The position numbers were made by a program, and so were the translations under genes. The notes beneath the pieces are model-generated. The model had not been told where the DNA came from. It saw nothing but the letters and a program-made list of their open reading frames with translations, and ran no database searches. DNA of 6,169 bases, taken from assembly GCA_946055175.1 (NCBI GenBank), contig CAMGET010000091.1, forward strand, positions 1 to 6,169, in the 5' to 3' direction. Below are positions 1-6,169 of this stretch, piece after piece; position 1 is the first letter of the stretch, and every line of letters starts with the position of its first letter. This stretch comes from an uncultured Roseburia sp. Its GTDB lineage: Bacteria > Bacillota > Clostridia > Lachnospirales > Lachnospiraceae.

Positions 1-58
1 TGATAGAAATAGAATCTCCAACAGAGAAAACCCTTATACTTGTTTTTTTTGGTAAAAC
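1..58. other. Short tail downstream of era with no supported feature
   Basis: This AT-rich stretch follows the era stop. It contains an eight-base T run at 43-50 on the plus strand and a 4-bp TCTC/GAGA inverted repeat (16-19 and 24-27), neither strong enough to be a terminator. On the minus strand, AAGGG (35-31) sits nine bases before a TTG at 21, but only seven codons remain before the edge, too few to call a gene. Confidence 0.3.
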
Positions 59-967
59 TTAAATGTCATCCTTATTATAGCCAAAATTTTTCATCAGATA
101 ATCGCTGTCACGCCAGTCCTTTTTCACTTTCACCCAAAGTTTTAAATTCACCTTTGCGTCCAGCATACGCTCGATTTCATAGCGGGCATTGGAGCCGATT
201 TTCTTTAGCATGGCACCGCCTTTTCCGATGATAATTCCCTTGTGGGAATCCCGTTCGCAGACAATGGTCGCATCAATGTCAAAAAAATTCTGACCCTTTC
301 TCTGCTTCATCTGATCAATATATACCGCAATACCGTGTGGGATTTCATCATCTAAGGCATGCAGTGCTTTTTCACGGATGATTTCCGCCACAATCGCACG
401 TTCCGGTTGGTCGGTAATTGTATCCTCATCATAAAACTGCGGTCCATATGGCAAATATTTAAAAATCATATCAATGACAGCCGGAAGGTTTTGTGCCCGT
501 AGTGCAGATACCGGAATAATTTCCGCAAAATCGTAAACCTTACGATACGTGTCGATGTATTCAAGAACCTTTTCCTTGTCTACAGTGTCTACCTTATTGA
601 TAATCAGTATCACCGGTGTGTCTACTTTTTTTAGTTGCTCAATAATGTGCTGTTCCCCGGCACCGATGAAATTTGACGGTTCCACTAACCATAAAATCAC
701 ATCTACTTCACTTAACGTACGCTCTGCCACATTTACCATGTATTCGCCCAGTTTATTTTTCGCCTGGTGAATTCCCGGCGTATCCAAAAAAACAATCTGC
801 CCCCGTTCCATGTCTGTATAAACCGTCTGGATACGATTGCGGGTGGTCTGCGGTTTTTTGGAAGTAATCGCAATTTTCTGACCAATCAAATGATTCATTA
901 AGGTGGACTTTCCAACATTTGGACGTCCGATTAAGGTTACAAATCCGGATTTAAAATTGTTTTCCAT
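59..967 (-). CDS. era: GTPase Era, 30S ribosomal subunit assembly factor
   Basis: Era is an essential-type GTPase that binds 16S rRNA near its 3' end and helps mature the 30S subunit, acting in the cytosol and at the membrane surface. The 302-residue length is normal for the family. The G domain shows every motif: G1 GRPNVGKS (14-21), G2 TTRNR (41-45), G3 DTPG (62-65), G4 NKVD (124-127) and G5 SAL (154-156). The C-terminal KH RNA-binding domain carries GIIIGKGG (244-251), followed by the Era-typical DWR segment (284-286). The ATG start has a GAGAGG ribosome binding site six bases upstream. The gene begins 21 bp after the M16C protease stop with no terminator between, so the two are probably one transcript. 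Nothing is missing or unusual. The identification is close to certain; the operon is inferred from spacing. Confidence 0.98.
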   Translation of the reverse strand: MENNFKSGFVTLIGRPNVGKSTLMNHLIGQKIAITSKKPQTTRNRIQTVYTDMERGQIVFLDTPGIHQAKNKLGEYMVNVAERTLSEVDVILWLVEPSNFIGAGEQHIIEQLKKVDTPVILIINKVDTVDKEKVLEYIDTYRKVYDFAEIIPVSALRAQNLPAVIDMIFKYLPYGPQFYDEDTITDQPERAIVAEIIREKALHALDDEIPHGIAVYIDQMKQRKGQNFFDIDATIVCERDSHKGIIIGKGGAMLKKIGSNARYEIERMLDAKVNLKLWVKVKKDWRDSDYLMKNFGYNKDDI

Positions 968-973
968 GCATTT

Positions 974-979
974 CCTCTC
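974..979 (-). promoter_or_regulatory. Ribosome binding site of era
   Basis: The minus strand reads GAGAGG six bases before the era ATG, inside the 21-bp gap after the protease stop. This gives era its own translation initiation within a shared transcript. Confidence 0.7.
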
Positions 980-988
980 GTTGTATGA

Positions 989-3898
989 CTAATATAAATT
1001 TTTTAATTCTTTAAATAATGTCTTTTCCTGCTTCAGCTTCTCTTCATTTCCGACAACGCAGATATTCTGCTCACCAAGTACCGAAGCTACCAAATCCCTT
1101 AAATTTCGGATATCGGCATCCGTCGCTCCGATGACCTGGTCACGCTCCTTTTGCAGTTCCTCAAAGGTCAGTCCCTGCAAATAAGCTGTCATGGACCGTT
1201 CCCCTTTTGCAAACGGATTCATCGGCGTATCCATTTCACTAATGGTTCCGATAATATACTTGGTCATTTCATGTTCATCTGCTGTAAACTGTTCCAGGTA
1301 AGCCGGAATGCCATCATATACTTCGTTGGTTTTACTTAAGTTCGGATCACGATAGGATACAAAATACATATCACCGTTTCGCATGCAGCCATCCATACAG
1401 CCATATGCTCCTCCTTTTACACGCACCTGATTCCAAAGATAATCATAACCTAAAACTACCTTTAAAATACGGAGTGCCCCCTGATAAGTAAAACCATGTG
1501 CGCGGTAATTACCGGCTCTTGCTACATACTGCACCTGAGAAGCGTCCATAAAGCCTTCGTTCTTCTGTGTAAAGGTAAATTCAGCTGCCGGTCCGATGCC
1601 TTCGCCCTCTGTCAATTTTTCCTTAACCGCTAAAGTCTGTTTCTCAGCCGTTTTGTAATCCTCTTTACTGCATGTTACGCTGACAAGCAGTCTTTCCTTT
1701 GTAAAAATCTGCTTCGTAAGAGAGGCAAGTTTCTCTATCAGCATCTCCTTTTTTGCTTCAAAATCTGCTTCTATCTCATCCACAACCCGATAGAGTTCGA
1801 TGCTGTTTCTGTATGCGGCGGTCTTTGAGAAATAGCTCATTGCACGGGTGGATGCCACAGAATGTCCGGCACCGCTTAGAGCCATCTGTAATCTTGCCTT
1901 CAGCTCGGCTAAGATTTCACGCAGACGCTTCTCATCCTTCAAATTGGAAGTAAGCATCATCTCTTCCACCAATTTTACTGCATCCGGCAATTTATCCGTC
2001 AATGCCTTGGTACGCACCTCAAACATGACCTTTACTTCATCCTTATCCGTAACACTCGGATAAAGTCCCATCGTGGTGCTCACACCGCCGGTATGAAAAT
2101 TCACCTCATCCGCAAAATCTGCATAACCAAAGCTTGCAGTATCCACATAGCCCAATACTGACTTTAAAATACCAATATAGGGAATATCTGCTTCCGGAAT
2201 ATCCTTCATATCAAACAAAAGCGCCAGATAAACAATTCCGTTGGTAAACATCTCATGATGCATCACCATTGTATCACCGATGAAATGCTTTTCATTCGAA
2301 AACGGCATGGCTTCTTTTTTCATATCGGCTCTTTCGAGCATTGGTATCTTGTCCAAATCCTCTTTTGGAGACGGCTCCTCCTGATAGGCGGTAAGCCGCT
2401 TTGTCTCTTCTACCAACCGTTTGATTTCTTCTTCGCTTAGGCTTTCCTTATATGTTTTCAGCTTCTGTTCCAAAGCAGCCTCGTTCTCTGCATTTAAGCC
2501 TTTTTTCGGCTCAACAATCACAACAGAAGCATGTGTGTTCGAAAGGAAGTATTTCTGAATCAAGTCTTCAAAATAATTTGTTTCCACCTGCTCCTTTAAG
2601 TAGGCATATACCTTGTTTGCCTCCAGATGTAAAAATGCTGCAGAATCATCATATAACCAACTTTCCAGACACTGGATACCATAGAGAAGTCCTCTCGGAG
2701 AAGAACCATAATCTGCTTCACGGTAGCGGAACTCTGCACTGTTAATGCCCGCAAGAAGCGATTTTTTATTCAAGCCTTCTTTTACAAGCTGCTCTAAGGT
2801 TTCTTTAATAATTGCTAAAAAACGCTCCTTATCAGAGGCATTTGCATTTTTTGCAATGATACTGAAGGTTGGCTGCTTGATACTACTGTCATAGCCGCCG
2901 CTAATTTCACTGCCAATTCCGGCATCCGTAAGTGCTTTTTTGATTGGTGCACCCGGCGCTCCTACCAATACATAGTCTAAGATATCGAACGCCTGATATA
3001 ATCTGGCATCTAAGGTGGTTCCAAGTACCAGATTGTAGGACAAATAGGTGTTATCCTCTTCGGATTCTCCGGAAGAAATGGAGTAGTTTTTAGTAAGCTC
3101 TGCCGGTGTAGCAAACGCTTCCTGTGTTTTGATGTCTGAATCCGGCTCTGTTTTTTCATAATGGCATAAGTATTCCTCATCCAGCCACTGCAAACGTTCT
3201 TCCACATCCATGTCTCCATAAAGATAAATGTAAGAGTTGCTTGGATGATAGTATCTGCGATGGAAATTCAGGTATTCTTCATAGGTCAAATCCGGGATAT
3301 ATTCCGGGTCACCGCCGGACTCATTTGCATAGCAGGTATCCGGGAACAGGGAATTTAAAATCTGTCTGCTTAACACATCATCTGCGGACGAAAATGCCCC
3401 CTTCATTTCGTTATAAACGACACCGTTAATAGTGATTGGGCTGTCTTCATCTTCCAGTTCGTAATGCCAGCCCTCCTGTTTGAAAATTTCCTCGTATTTA
3501 TAAATATTCGGATGGAATACTGCATCCATATAAACACTCATCAGATTGGAAAAATCCTTGTCGTTGCAGCTGGCTACCGGATAGATGGTCTTGTCCGGAT
3601 AAGTCATCGCATTTAAAAAGGTATTTAGAGAACCCTTCGCCAGTTCAATAAACGGATCCTTTACCGGATATTTTTCGGAACCGCACAATACGGTGTGCTC
3701 AATGATATGCGCTACACCGGTAGAATTTTCGGTCGGTGTACGAAACCCAATCATAAATACCTTATTCTCATCATCGTTACTGATGACTGCGATTCTGGCG
3801 CCGCTTTTCTTATGGCGAAGCACCAGCCCTTTTGCATTTAAGTCGCCCAGTGTCTTTTGTTCCTCTATTTCATAAGCAGTTAATTCATTCACGTTCAT
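989..3898 (-). CDS. M16C zinc metallopeptidase, presequence protease (PreP/Cym1/falcilysin) type
   Basis: Predicted cytosolic peptidase of the insulinase superfamily, subfamily M16C. Family members enclose unfolded peptides in a two-half chamber and degrade them; in organelles they remove cleaved targeting peptides, while the bacterial substrate is not known from this sequence. The inverted zinc motif HIIEH (64-68; ligands H64 and H68, catalytic base E67) is followed by LCGS and by E164 in NEMKG, the expected third ligand about 96 residues on. NAMTYPDKTIYPVAS (96-110) is an M16C signature. The C-terminal half has RVKGGAYG (826-833), whose Arg and Tyr match the family's substrate-binding pair. 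The linker around 480-740 fits the M16C-associated domain and looks helical and charged. At 969 residues it is full length. No signal peptide or membrane segment is visible. The ATG has AGGG eight bases upstream. It lies 21 bp before era, suggesting co-transcription. Confidence 0.95.
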   Translation of the reverse strand: MNVNELTAYEIEEQKTLGDLNAKGLVLRHKKSGARIAVISNDDENKVFMIGFRTPTENSTGVAHIIEHTVLCGSEKYPVKDPFIELAKGSLNTFLNAMTYPDKTIYPVASCNDKDFSNLMSVYMDAVFHPNIYKYEEIFKQEGWHYELEDEDSPITINGVVYNEMKGAFSSADDVLSRQILNSLFPDTCYANESGGDPEYIPDLTYEEYLNFHRRYYHPSNSYIYLYGDMDVEERLQWLDEEYLCHYEKTEPDSDIKTQEAFATPAELTKNYSISSGESEEDNTYLSYNLVLGTTLDARLYQAFDILDYVLVGAPGAPIKKALTDAGIGSEISGGYDSSIKQPTFSIIAKNANASDKERFLAIIKETLEQLVKEGLNKKSLLAGINSAEFRYREADYGSSPRGLLYGIQCLESWLYDDSAAFLHLEANKVYAYLKEQVETNYFEDLIQKYFLSNTHASVVIVEPKKGLNAENEAALEQKLKTYKESLSEEEIKRLVEETKRLTAYQEEPSPKEDLDKIPMLERADMKKEAMPFSNEKHFIGDTMVMHHEMFTNGIVYLALLFDMKDIPEADIPYIGILKSVLGYVDTASFGYADFADEVNFHTGGVSTTMGLYPSVTDKDEVKVMFEVRTKALTDKLPDAVKLVEEMMLTSNLKDEKRLREILAELKARLQMALSGAGHSVASTRAMSYFSKTAAYRNSIELYRVVDEIEADFEAKKEMLIEKLASLTKQIFTKERLLVSVTCSKEDYKTAEKQTLAVKEKLTEGEGIGPAAEFTFTQKNEGFMDASQVQYVARAGNYRAHGFTYQGALRILKVVLGYDYLWNQVRVKGGAYGCMDGCMRNGDMYFVSYRDPNLSKTNEVYDGIPAYLEQFTADEHEMTKYIIGTISEMDTPMNPFAKGERSMTAYLQGLTFEELQKERDQVIGATDADIRNLRDLVASVLGEQNICVVGNEEKLKQEKTLFKELKNLY

Positions 3899-3906
3899 TG
3901 TTTTTT

Positions 3907-3910
3907 CCCT
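3907..3910 (-). promoter_or_regulatory. Ribosome binding site of the M16C protease
   Basis: The minus strand reads AGGG within an A-rich leader, eight bases before the ATG at 3898. This supports the first in-frame ATG as the start. Confidence 0.65.
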
Positions 3911-3933
3911 TTTCTTTTTATCTTATCCATTCC

Positions 3934-3963
3934 ATTCTATCATTATTAAATTTGAAATGCTAT
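3934..3963 (-). promoter_or_regulatory. Possible extended -10 promoter for the M16C protease-era unit
   Basis: In the 72-bp gap after the ATPase stop, the minus strand has TAGAAT (3939-3934, five of six to the -10 consensus) directly preceded by TGA (3942-3940), an extended -10 arrangement. The -35 is poor: ATAGCA at 3963-3958, spacing 18, matches three of six. If used, transcription would start about 30 bases before the protease ATG. The alternative is read-through from the ATPase promoter, since I see no terminator hairpin in this gap. Confidence 0.35.
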
Positions 3964-3970
3964 CCTAAGT

Positions 3971-5266
3971 TTAACCTATCAATTCATCTGTTTTACCTGC
4001 TAAGTAAAGCGGTATATTTGTAATCATACCATTTTTAAGATATCCCCTCTGTGAAAACCGAATCGCGCAGGCAGGCTGTTTTTCCTCGATGTACTTCTTA
4101 AAAGTCGGTGCACTCCTATCTTCTCCACTTTTAACTTCTATCGGTATAATTTCCATTCCTTTCTGAATCACAAAGTCAATTTCCCCATTTCGCACAGAAT
4201 AATAACGGGGAGCTATTTCACAACAGCCTTTTAGTTGCTGTAAAACAAAATTTTCTGTCAGAGGTCCCTTAAACTGAAAATCCGATTTCAACAAAATTGC
4301 ACTGTTATCTACTCCCGCCATGCACTTAAGAAGTCCCGTATCAAACATATATAGTTTAAAACAATCCAGTCGGTCAAACGCTGCTAATGGATGTTCCGGT
4401 TTTGAAACATTATATACACGGTTTAGCATTCCTGCAGATACCAACCACTCAATTGCCTCTTCAAAGTCTCTTGCTCTTCCGCCCTCACGGACTGCACCAT
4501 ACATAAATTTTTCGTTTTCTTTTGCAAGCTGGGACGTAATACTCCGAAATACCATAAGAATACGTCCGCTATTAACTTTTCCGTTATGCTTTGAAAAATC
4601 ATTTTCATAGATGGTAATCAAGTCTTTTTGTATTTGAAGGATCTTCCCCGGATCTTTATCTTTTATCCATGAATTCACGCACTCCGGCATTCCACCTATA
4701 ATCAGATAGTAACGATATGCATCTAATAGGCGGTTATGAAAGATTTCTTCTATCTGCTGTCCTTGCCTTACAGAACGAAAATATGCATAGAGCGCCTCAT
4801 CCGTGGCTTCTAGATATTCATCAAACGTAAGCGGCGAAACCTCAAGTAAGTTTACCATTCCAACAGGATATGATTTTGGTTGTGCAAGCAATGTCCCAAG
4901 CAAGCTTCCGGCAGCTACTACATGATATTCATTTGCTTTTTCCTTAAAGTACTTTAGTGTATTTAATGCTTCCGGGCATTCCTGAATTTCATCAAAAATG
5001 ATTAATGTTTCAGCCGGCTCAATCTTTATTCCTGCTATCATTGATAACAGTTCTACAATTCGATATGGATTTTTATTCGTTTCAAAGACAGACTTTAGGT
5101 CTTCTGACTCATCGAAGTTAAAATAAACCGTATTCTTATAATACCTACGTCCGAATTCCTGCATAAGCCACGTCTTTCCGACCTGTCTGGCTCCTTTTAG
5201 GATAAGCGGCTTTCTATCCGGATTATCCTTCCATTCCAACATTTTAAAAATGGCATTCCTCTCCAT
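3971..5266 (-). CDS. Predicted AAA_14/DUF4143-family ATPase with PD-(D/E)XK-like C-terminus
   Basis: Predicted P-loop ATPase of the AAA_14 plus DUF4143 type (COG1373-like); the family's biological role is poorly established, so no pathway is assigned. From the chosen start it has 431 residues, a usual length. Walker A is GARQVGKT (25-32, K31) and Walker B is LIIFDEIQ (88-95, D92/E93), followed by a sensor-like AAGS (118-121). The middle has helical, winged-helix-like sequence and the DUF4143-typical KLYMFDTGLL (304-313). The C-terminus has GEIDF (361-365) and PIEVKSG (375-381), giving the D364...E377-x-K379 pattern of the PD-(D/E)XK fold, apparently intact. There is no signal peptide or membrane segment. 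I chose the ATG at 5266 because GGAGGTGAT lies seven bases upstream; an in-frame ATG at 5284 would add six residues but has no ribosome binding site and lies at about the predicted transcription start. It appears to be its own transcription unit, unrelated to its neighbours. The family call is firm; any nuclease activity is speculative. Confidence 0.9.
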   Translation of the reverse strand: MERNAIFKMLEWKDNPDRKPLILKGARQVGKTWLMQEFGRRYYKNTVYFNFDESEDLKSVFETNKNPYRIVELLSMIAGIKIEPAETLIIFDEIQECPEALNTLKYFKEKANEYHVVAAGSLLGTLLAQPKSYPVGMVNLLEVSPLTFDEYLEATDEALYAYFRSVRQGQQIEEIFHNRLLDAYRYYLIIGGMPECVNSWIKDKDPGKILQIQKDLITIYENDFSKHNGKVNSGRILMVFRSITSQLAKENEKFMYGAVREGGRARDFEEAIEWLVSAGMLNRVYNVSKPEHPLAAFDRLDCFKLYMFDTGLLKCMAGVDNSAILLKSDFQFKGPLTENFVLQQLKGCCEIAPRYYSVRNGEIDFVIQKGMEIIPIEVKSGEDRSAPTFKKYIEEKQPACAIRFSQRGYLKNGMITNIPLYLAGKTDELIG

Positions 5267-5273
5267 AGAAGAT

Positions 5274-5282
5274 ATCACCTCC
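5274..5282 (-). promoter_or_regulatory. Near-perfect ribosome binding site that decides the ATPase start
   Basis: The minus strand reads GGAGGTGAT, complementary to nine consecutive bases of the standard bacterial 16S rRNA 3' end. Seven bases separate it from the ATG at 5266-5264. The alternative in-frame ATG at 5284-5282 overlaps this element and has no purine-rich sequence of its own upstream. Confidence 0.8.
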
Positions 5283-5290
5283 ATATGGAA

Positions 5291-5319
5291 AGTATGCCAC
5301 TTTTTTCACATCTTATCAA
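5291..5319 (-). promoter_or_regulatory. Predicted sigma-A-type promoter for the AAA_14/DUF4143 ATPase gene
   Basis: Reading the minus strand, TTGATA (5319-5314, five of six to the -35 consensus) is separated by exactly 17 bases from CATACT (5296-5291, four of six to the -10), with TGG immediately before the -10 giving an extended TGn element. Transcription would start near 5284-5287, just ahead of the ribosome binding site. This leaves a very short leader and supports the ATG at 5266 as the start. It is a pattern match only. Confidence 0.6.
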
Positions 5320-5342
5320 CTATTATTTGCACATTTTTTTAA

Positions 5343-5363
5343 GTAAAATAGCTCGTATTTTAC
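5343..5363 (-). terminator. AT-rich inverted repeat after the isomerase stop, possible weak terminator or operator
   Basis: A perfect 8-bp inverted repeat, GTAAAATA and TATTTTAC around a 5-base loop, begins ten bases past the isomerase stop codon. The position suits an intrinsic terminator. However, the stem has only one G-C pair, and the minus strand runs into A-rich rather than T-rich sequence after it, so termination would be weak. It could instead be a protein-binding palindrome, sitting just upstream of the ATPase promoter at 5291-5319. Confidence 0.35.
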
Positions 5364-5373
5364 ACATTTTTCA

Positions 5374-6169
5374 CTATTTCACTTTTTCATTCATAAATTC
5401 TGCACTCAACTGCAGAGACTTTATCGGTGATTTTTCTACCCAGTTTTTATGACTTTCTAAAATGATTGCATCTACTCCTACATGTAATGCCTGTTCTACC
5501 AGTTCACTCAAATTCATATTCCCATATCCAAGCTCCATGCTATCTGATTTTAGGATAGGCGTCATGGAAGGACCTTCGATTCTCGTTCCTCTGTCATTGA
5601 TGTGATAAAGCTTTAGCCTGTCTCCCAATTTCTTCATCAGCGCAACCGCAGACACCCCTGCCTCGGTTGCCCAATAAGAATCCAGTTCAAAATTTACATA
5701 TTCCGGATTGGTTTCTTCAATTAATAAGTCAAATGCTGTTTTTCCAGCCTCTACTTTTCTGAATTCACAGTTATGATTATGATACAAAAGACGAATGCCA
5801 CCCTCTTTTAATCTTGCACCGGCTTCGTTTAAGTCTTTTGCCAGTTTTAAAACTGCTGCTTTGTCGGAATAATCAAAACGATACATTCCGGTGATTACTA
5901 CCTTATCTGTTTCAAATTTTTTTGCTTCTGCAATGACATTTTCCGGCTCCCTTTGAATGGTTCCTAAATCCTCATGTACACTGACAACGGACAATCCTGC
6001 CTCATCAAGCATTCCCTTCCAGTCATAATCGCCGCCTTTTCCCACCGGCATTCCTGCCATTTTTGTCATCATGCGGACCATGAAAGAGGTTGGACGAATC
6101 ATAAACCCATTTAGTTCGATTCCATCATATCCAGCCTCCTTGATAGCTCTTAAAGTCTCTCTTGTCTGT
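5374..6169 (-). CDS. Sugar phosphate isomerase/epimerase, TIM barrel, 5'-truncated by window edge
   Basis: Predicted metal-dependent sugar isomerase or epimerase of the xylose isomerase-like TIM barrel family (Pfam AP_endonuc_2; relatives include IolE, hydroxypyruvate isomerase and ketose 3-epimerases). Substrate cannot be named. The reading frame stays open from the stop at 5374 to the right edge, giving 264 visible residues; the reading QTRETLRAIKEAGYDGIELN before the methionine at 6102 is typical family sequence, so that methionine is internal and roughly 20 N-terminal residues lie outside the window. Visible barrel landmarks, counted from the first visible residue, are YHNHNCEF (129-136), FELDSYW (160-166), YHIND (188-192), a GYGN turn (214-217) and ILESHKNW (236-243). 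E161/D163, H189 and E238 are the likely metal-binding or catalytic positions by family analogy. No signal peptide can be judged. It is followed by an inverted repeat and a new promoter, so it probably ends its transcript. Confidence 0.88.
   Translation of the reverse strand, partial: QTRETLRAIKEAGYDGIELNGFMIRPTSFMVRMMTKMAGMPVGKGGDYDWKGMLDEAGLSVVSVHEDLGTIQREPENVIAEAKKFETDKVVITGMYRFDYSDKAAVLKLAKDLNEAGARLKEGGIRLLYHNHNCEFRKVEAGKTAFDLLIEETNPEYVNFELDSYWATEAGVSAVALMKKLGDRLKLYHINDRGTRIEGPSMTPILKSDSMELGYGNMNLSELVEQALHVGVDAIILESHKNWVEKSPIKSLQLSAEFMNEKVK

Noticed and set aside
1..35. Start of a downstream gene (recO often follows era) at the TTG at 21 behind AAGGG
   Set aside because: Only seven codons are visible and they (MEILFLS) do not resemble a RecO N-terminus, so there is not enough to support a call.
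43..50. T run on the plus strand as an intrinsic terminator
   Set aside because: There is no stable hairpin in front of it on the plus strand, and no plus-strand gene needs terminating. On the minus strand it is an A run.
2452..2745. 97-codon open frame on the plus strand
   Set aside because: It lies opposite the M16C protease coding region, has no ribosome binding site or recognisable domain, and its translation is low-complexity shadow sequence. The same applies to the other plus-strand frames in the window.
3010..3219. 69-codon minus-strand frame within the protease gene
   Set aside because: It is another frame of the intact M16C coding sequence; the main frame is unbroken, so it is not evidence for a frameshift or a nested gene.
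4423..4608. 61-codon minus-strand frame within the ATPase gene
   Set aside because: Alternate-frame shadow; the host frame continues through with conserved family sequence.
4320..4610. 96-codon open frame on the plus strand
   Set aside because: Antisense shadow of the ATPase gene; it has no recognisable motif and no start signal.
3971..5266. ATPase as a named defence or toxin-antitoxin system
   Set aside because: No partner gene, methylase, antitoxin or other defence component is next to it; the family features alone do not justify the claim.
6100..6102. ATG taken as the start of the sugar isomerase
   Set aside because: The frame stays open upstream to the window edge with typical family sequence (YDGIELNGF precedes it), so this methionine is internal.

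Overview
The window looks like chromosomal DNA of a low-to-moderate GC Firmicute, most likely a clostridial gut anaerobe of the Lachnospiraceae type. The grounds are strong Gram-positive ribosome binding sites (one matches the 16S anti-Shine-Dalgarno over nine bases), the protein sequence style, and a cytosolic PreP-type M16C protease directly upstream of era. The genus cannot be fixed from the sequence alone.

All supported genes are on the minus strand, so in transcription order the window reads from its right end to its left. (1) 6169-5374: a TIM-barrel sugar phosphate isomerase/epimerase, cut off by the right edge. (2) 5373-5267: an AT-rich intergenic stretch with an 8-bp inverted repeat and a good sigma-A-type promoter. 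(3) 5266-3971: a predicted ATPase of the AAA_14/DUF4143 type with a C-terminal PD-(D/E)XK-like motif. (4) 3970-3899: a 72-bp AT-rich gap with a possible extended -10 promoter. (5) 3898-989: a large M16C zinc metallopeptidase. (6) 967-59: the ribosome-assembly GTPase Era, 21 bp downstream of the protease and probably co-transcribed with it. (7) 58-1: a short non-coding tail with no convincing terminator or gene start.

Functionally, the protease and Era form a housekeeping pair (peptide clearance and 30S subunit maturation). The isomerase belongs to sugar metabolism. The ATPase has its own promoter and an excellent ribosome binding site, is unrelated to its neighbours, and belongs to a family whose role is poorly defined; it is the most accessory-looking gene here. 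I found no RNA gene, CRISPR array, insertion sequence, integrase or clear attachment site. No previously undescribed system is evident. The points most worth a second look are the self-contained ATPase unit, its start codon, and the inverted repeat in front of it.
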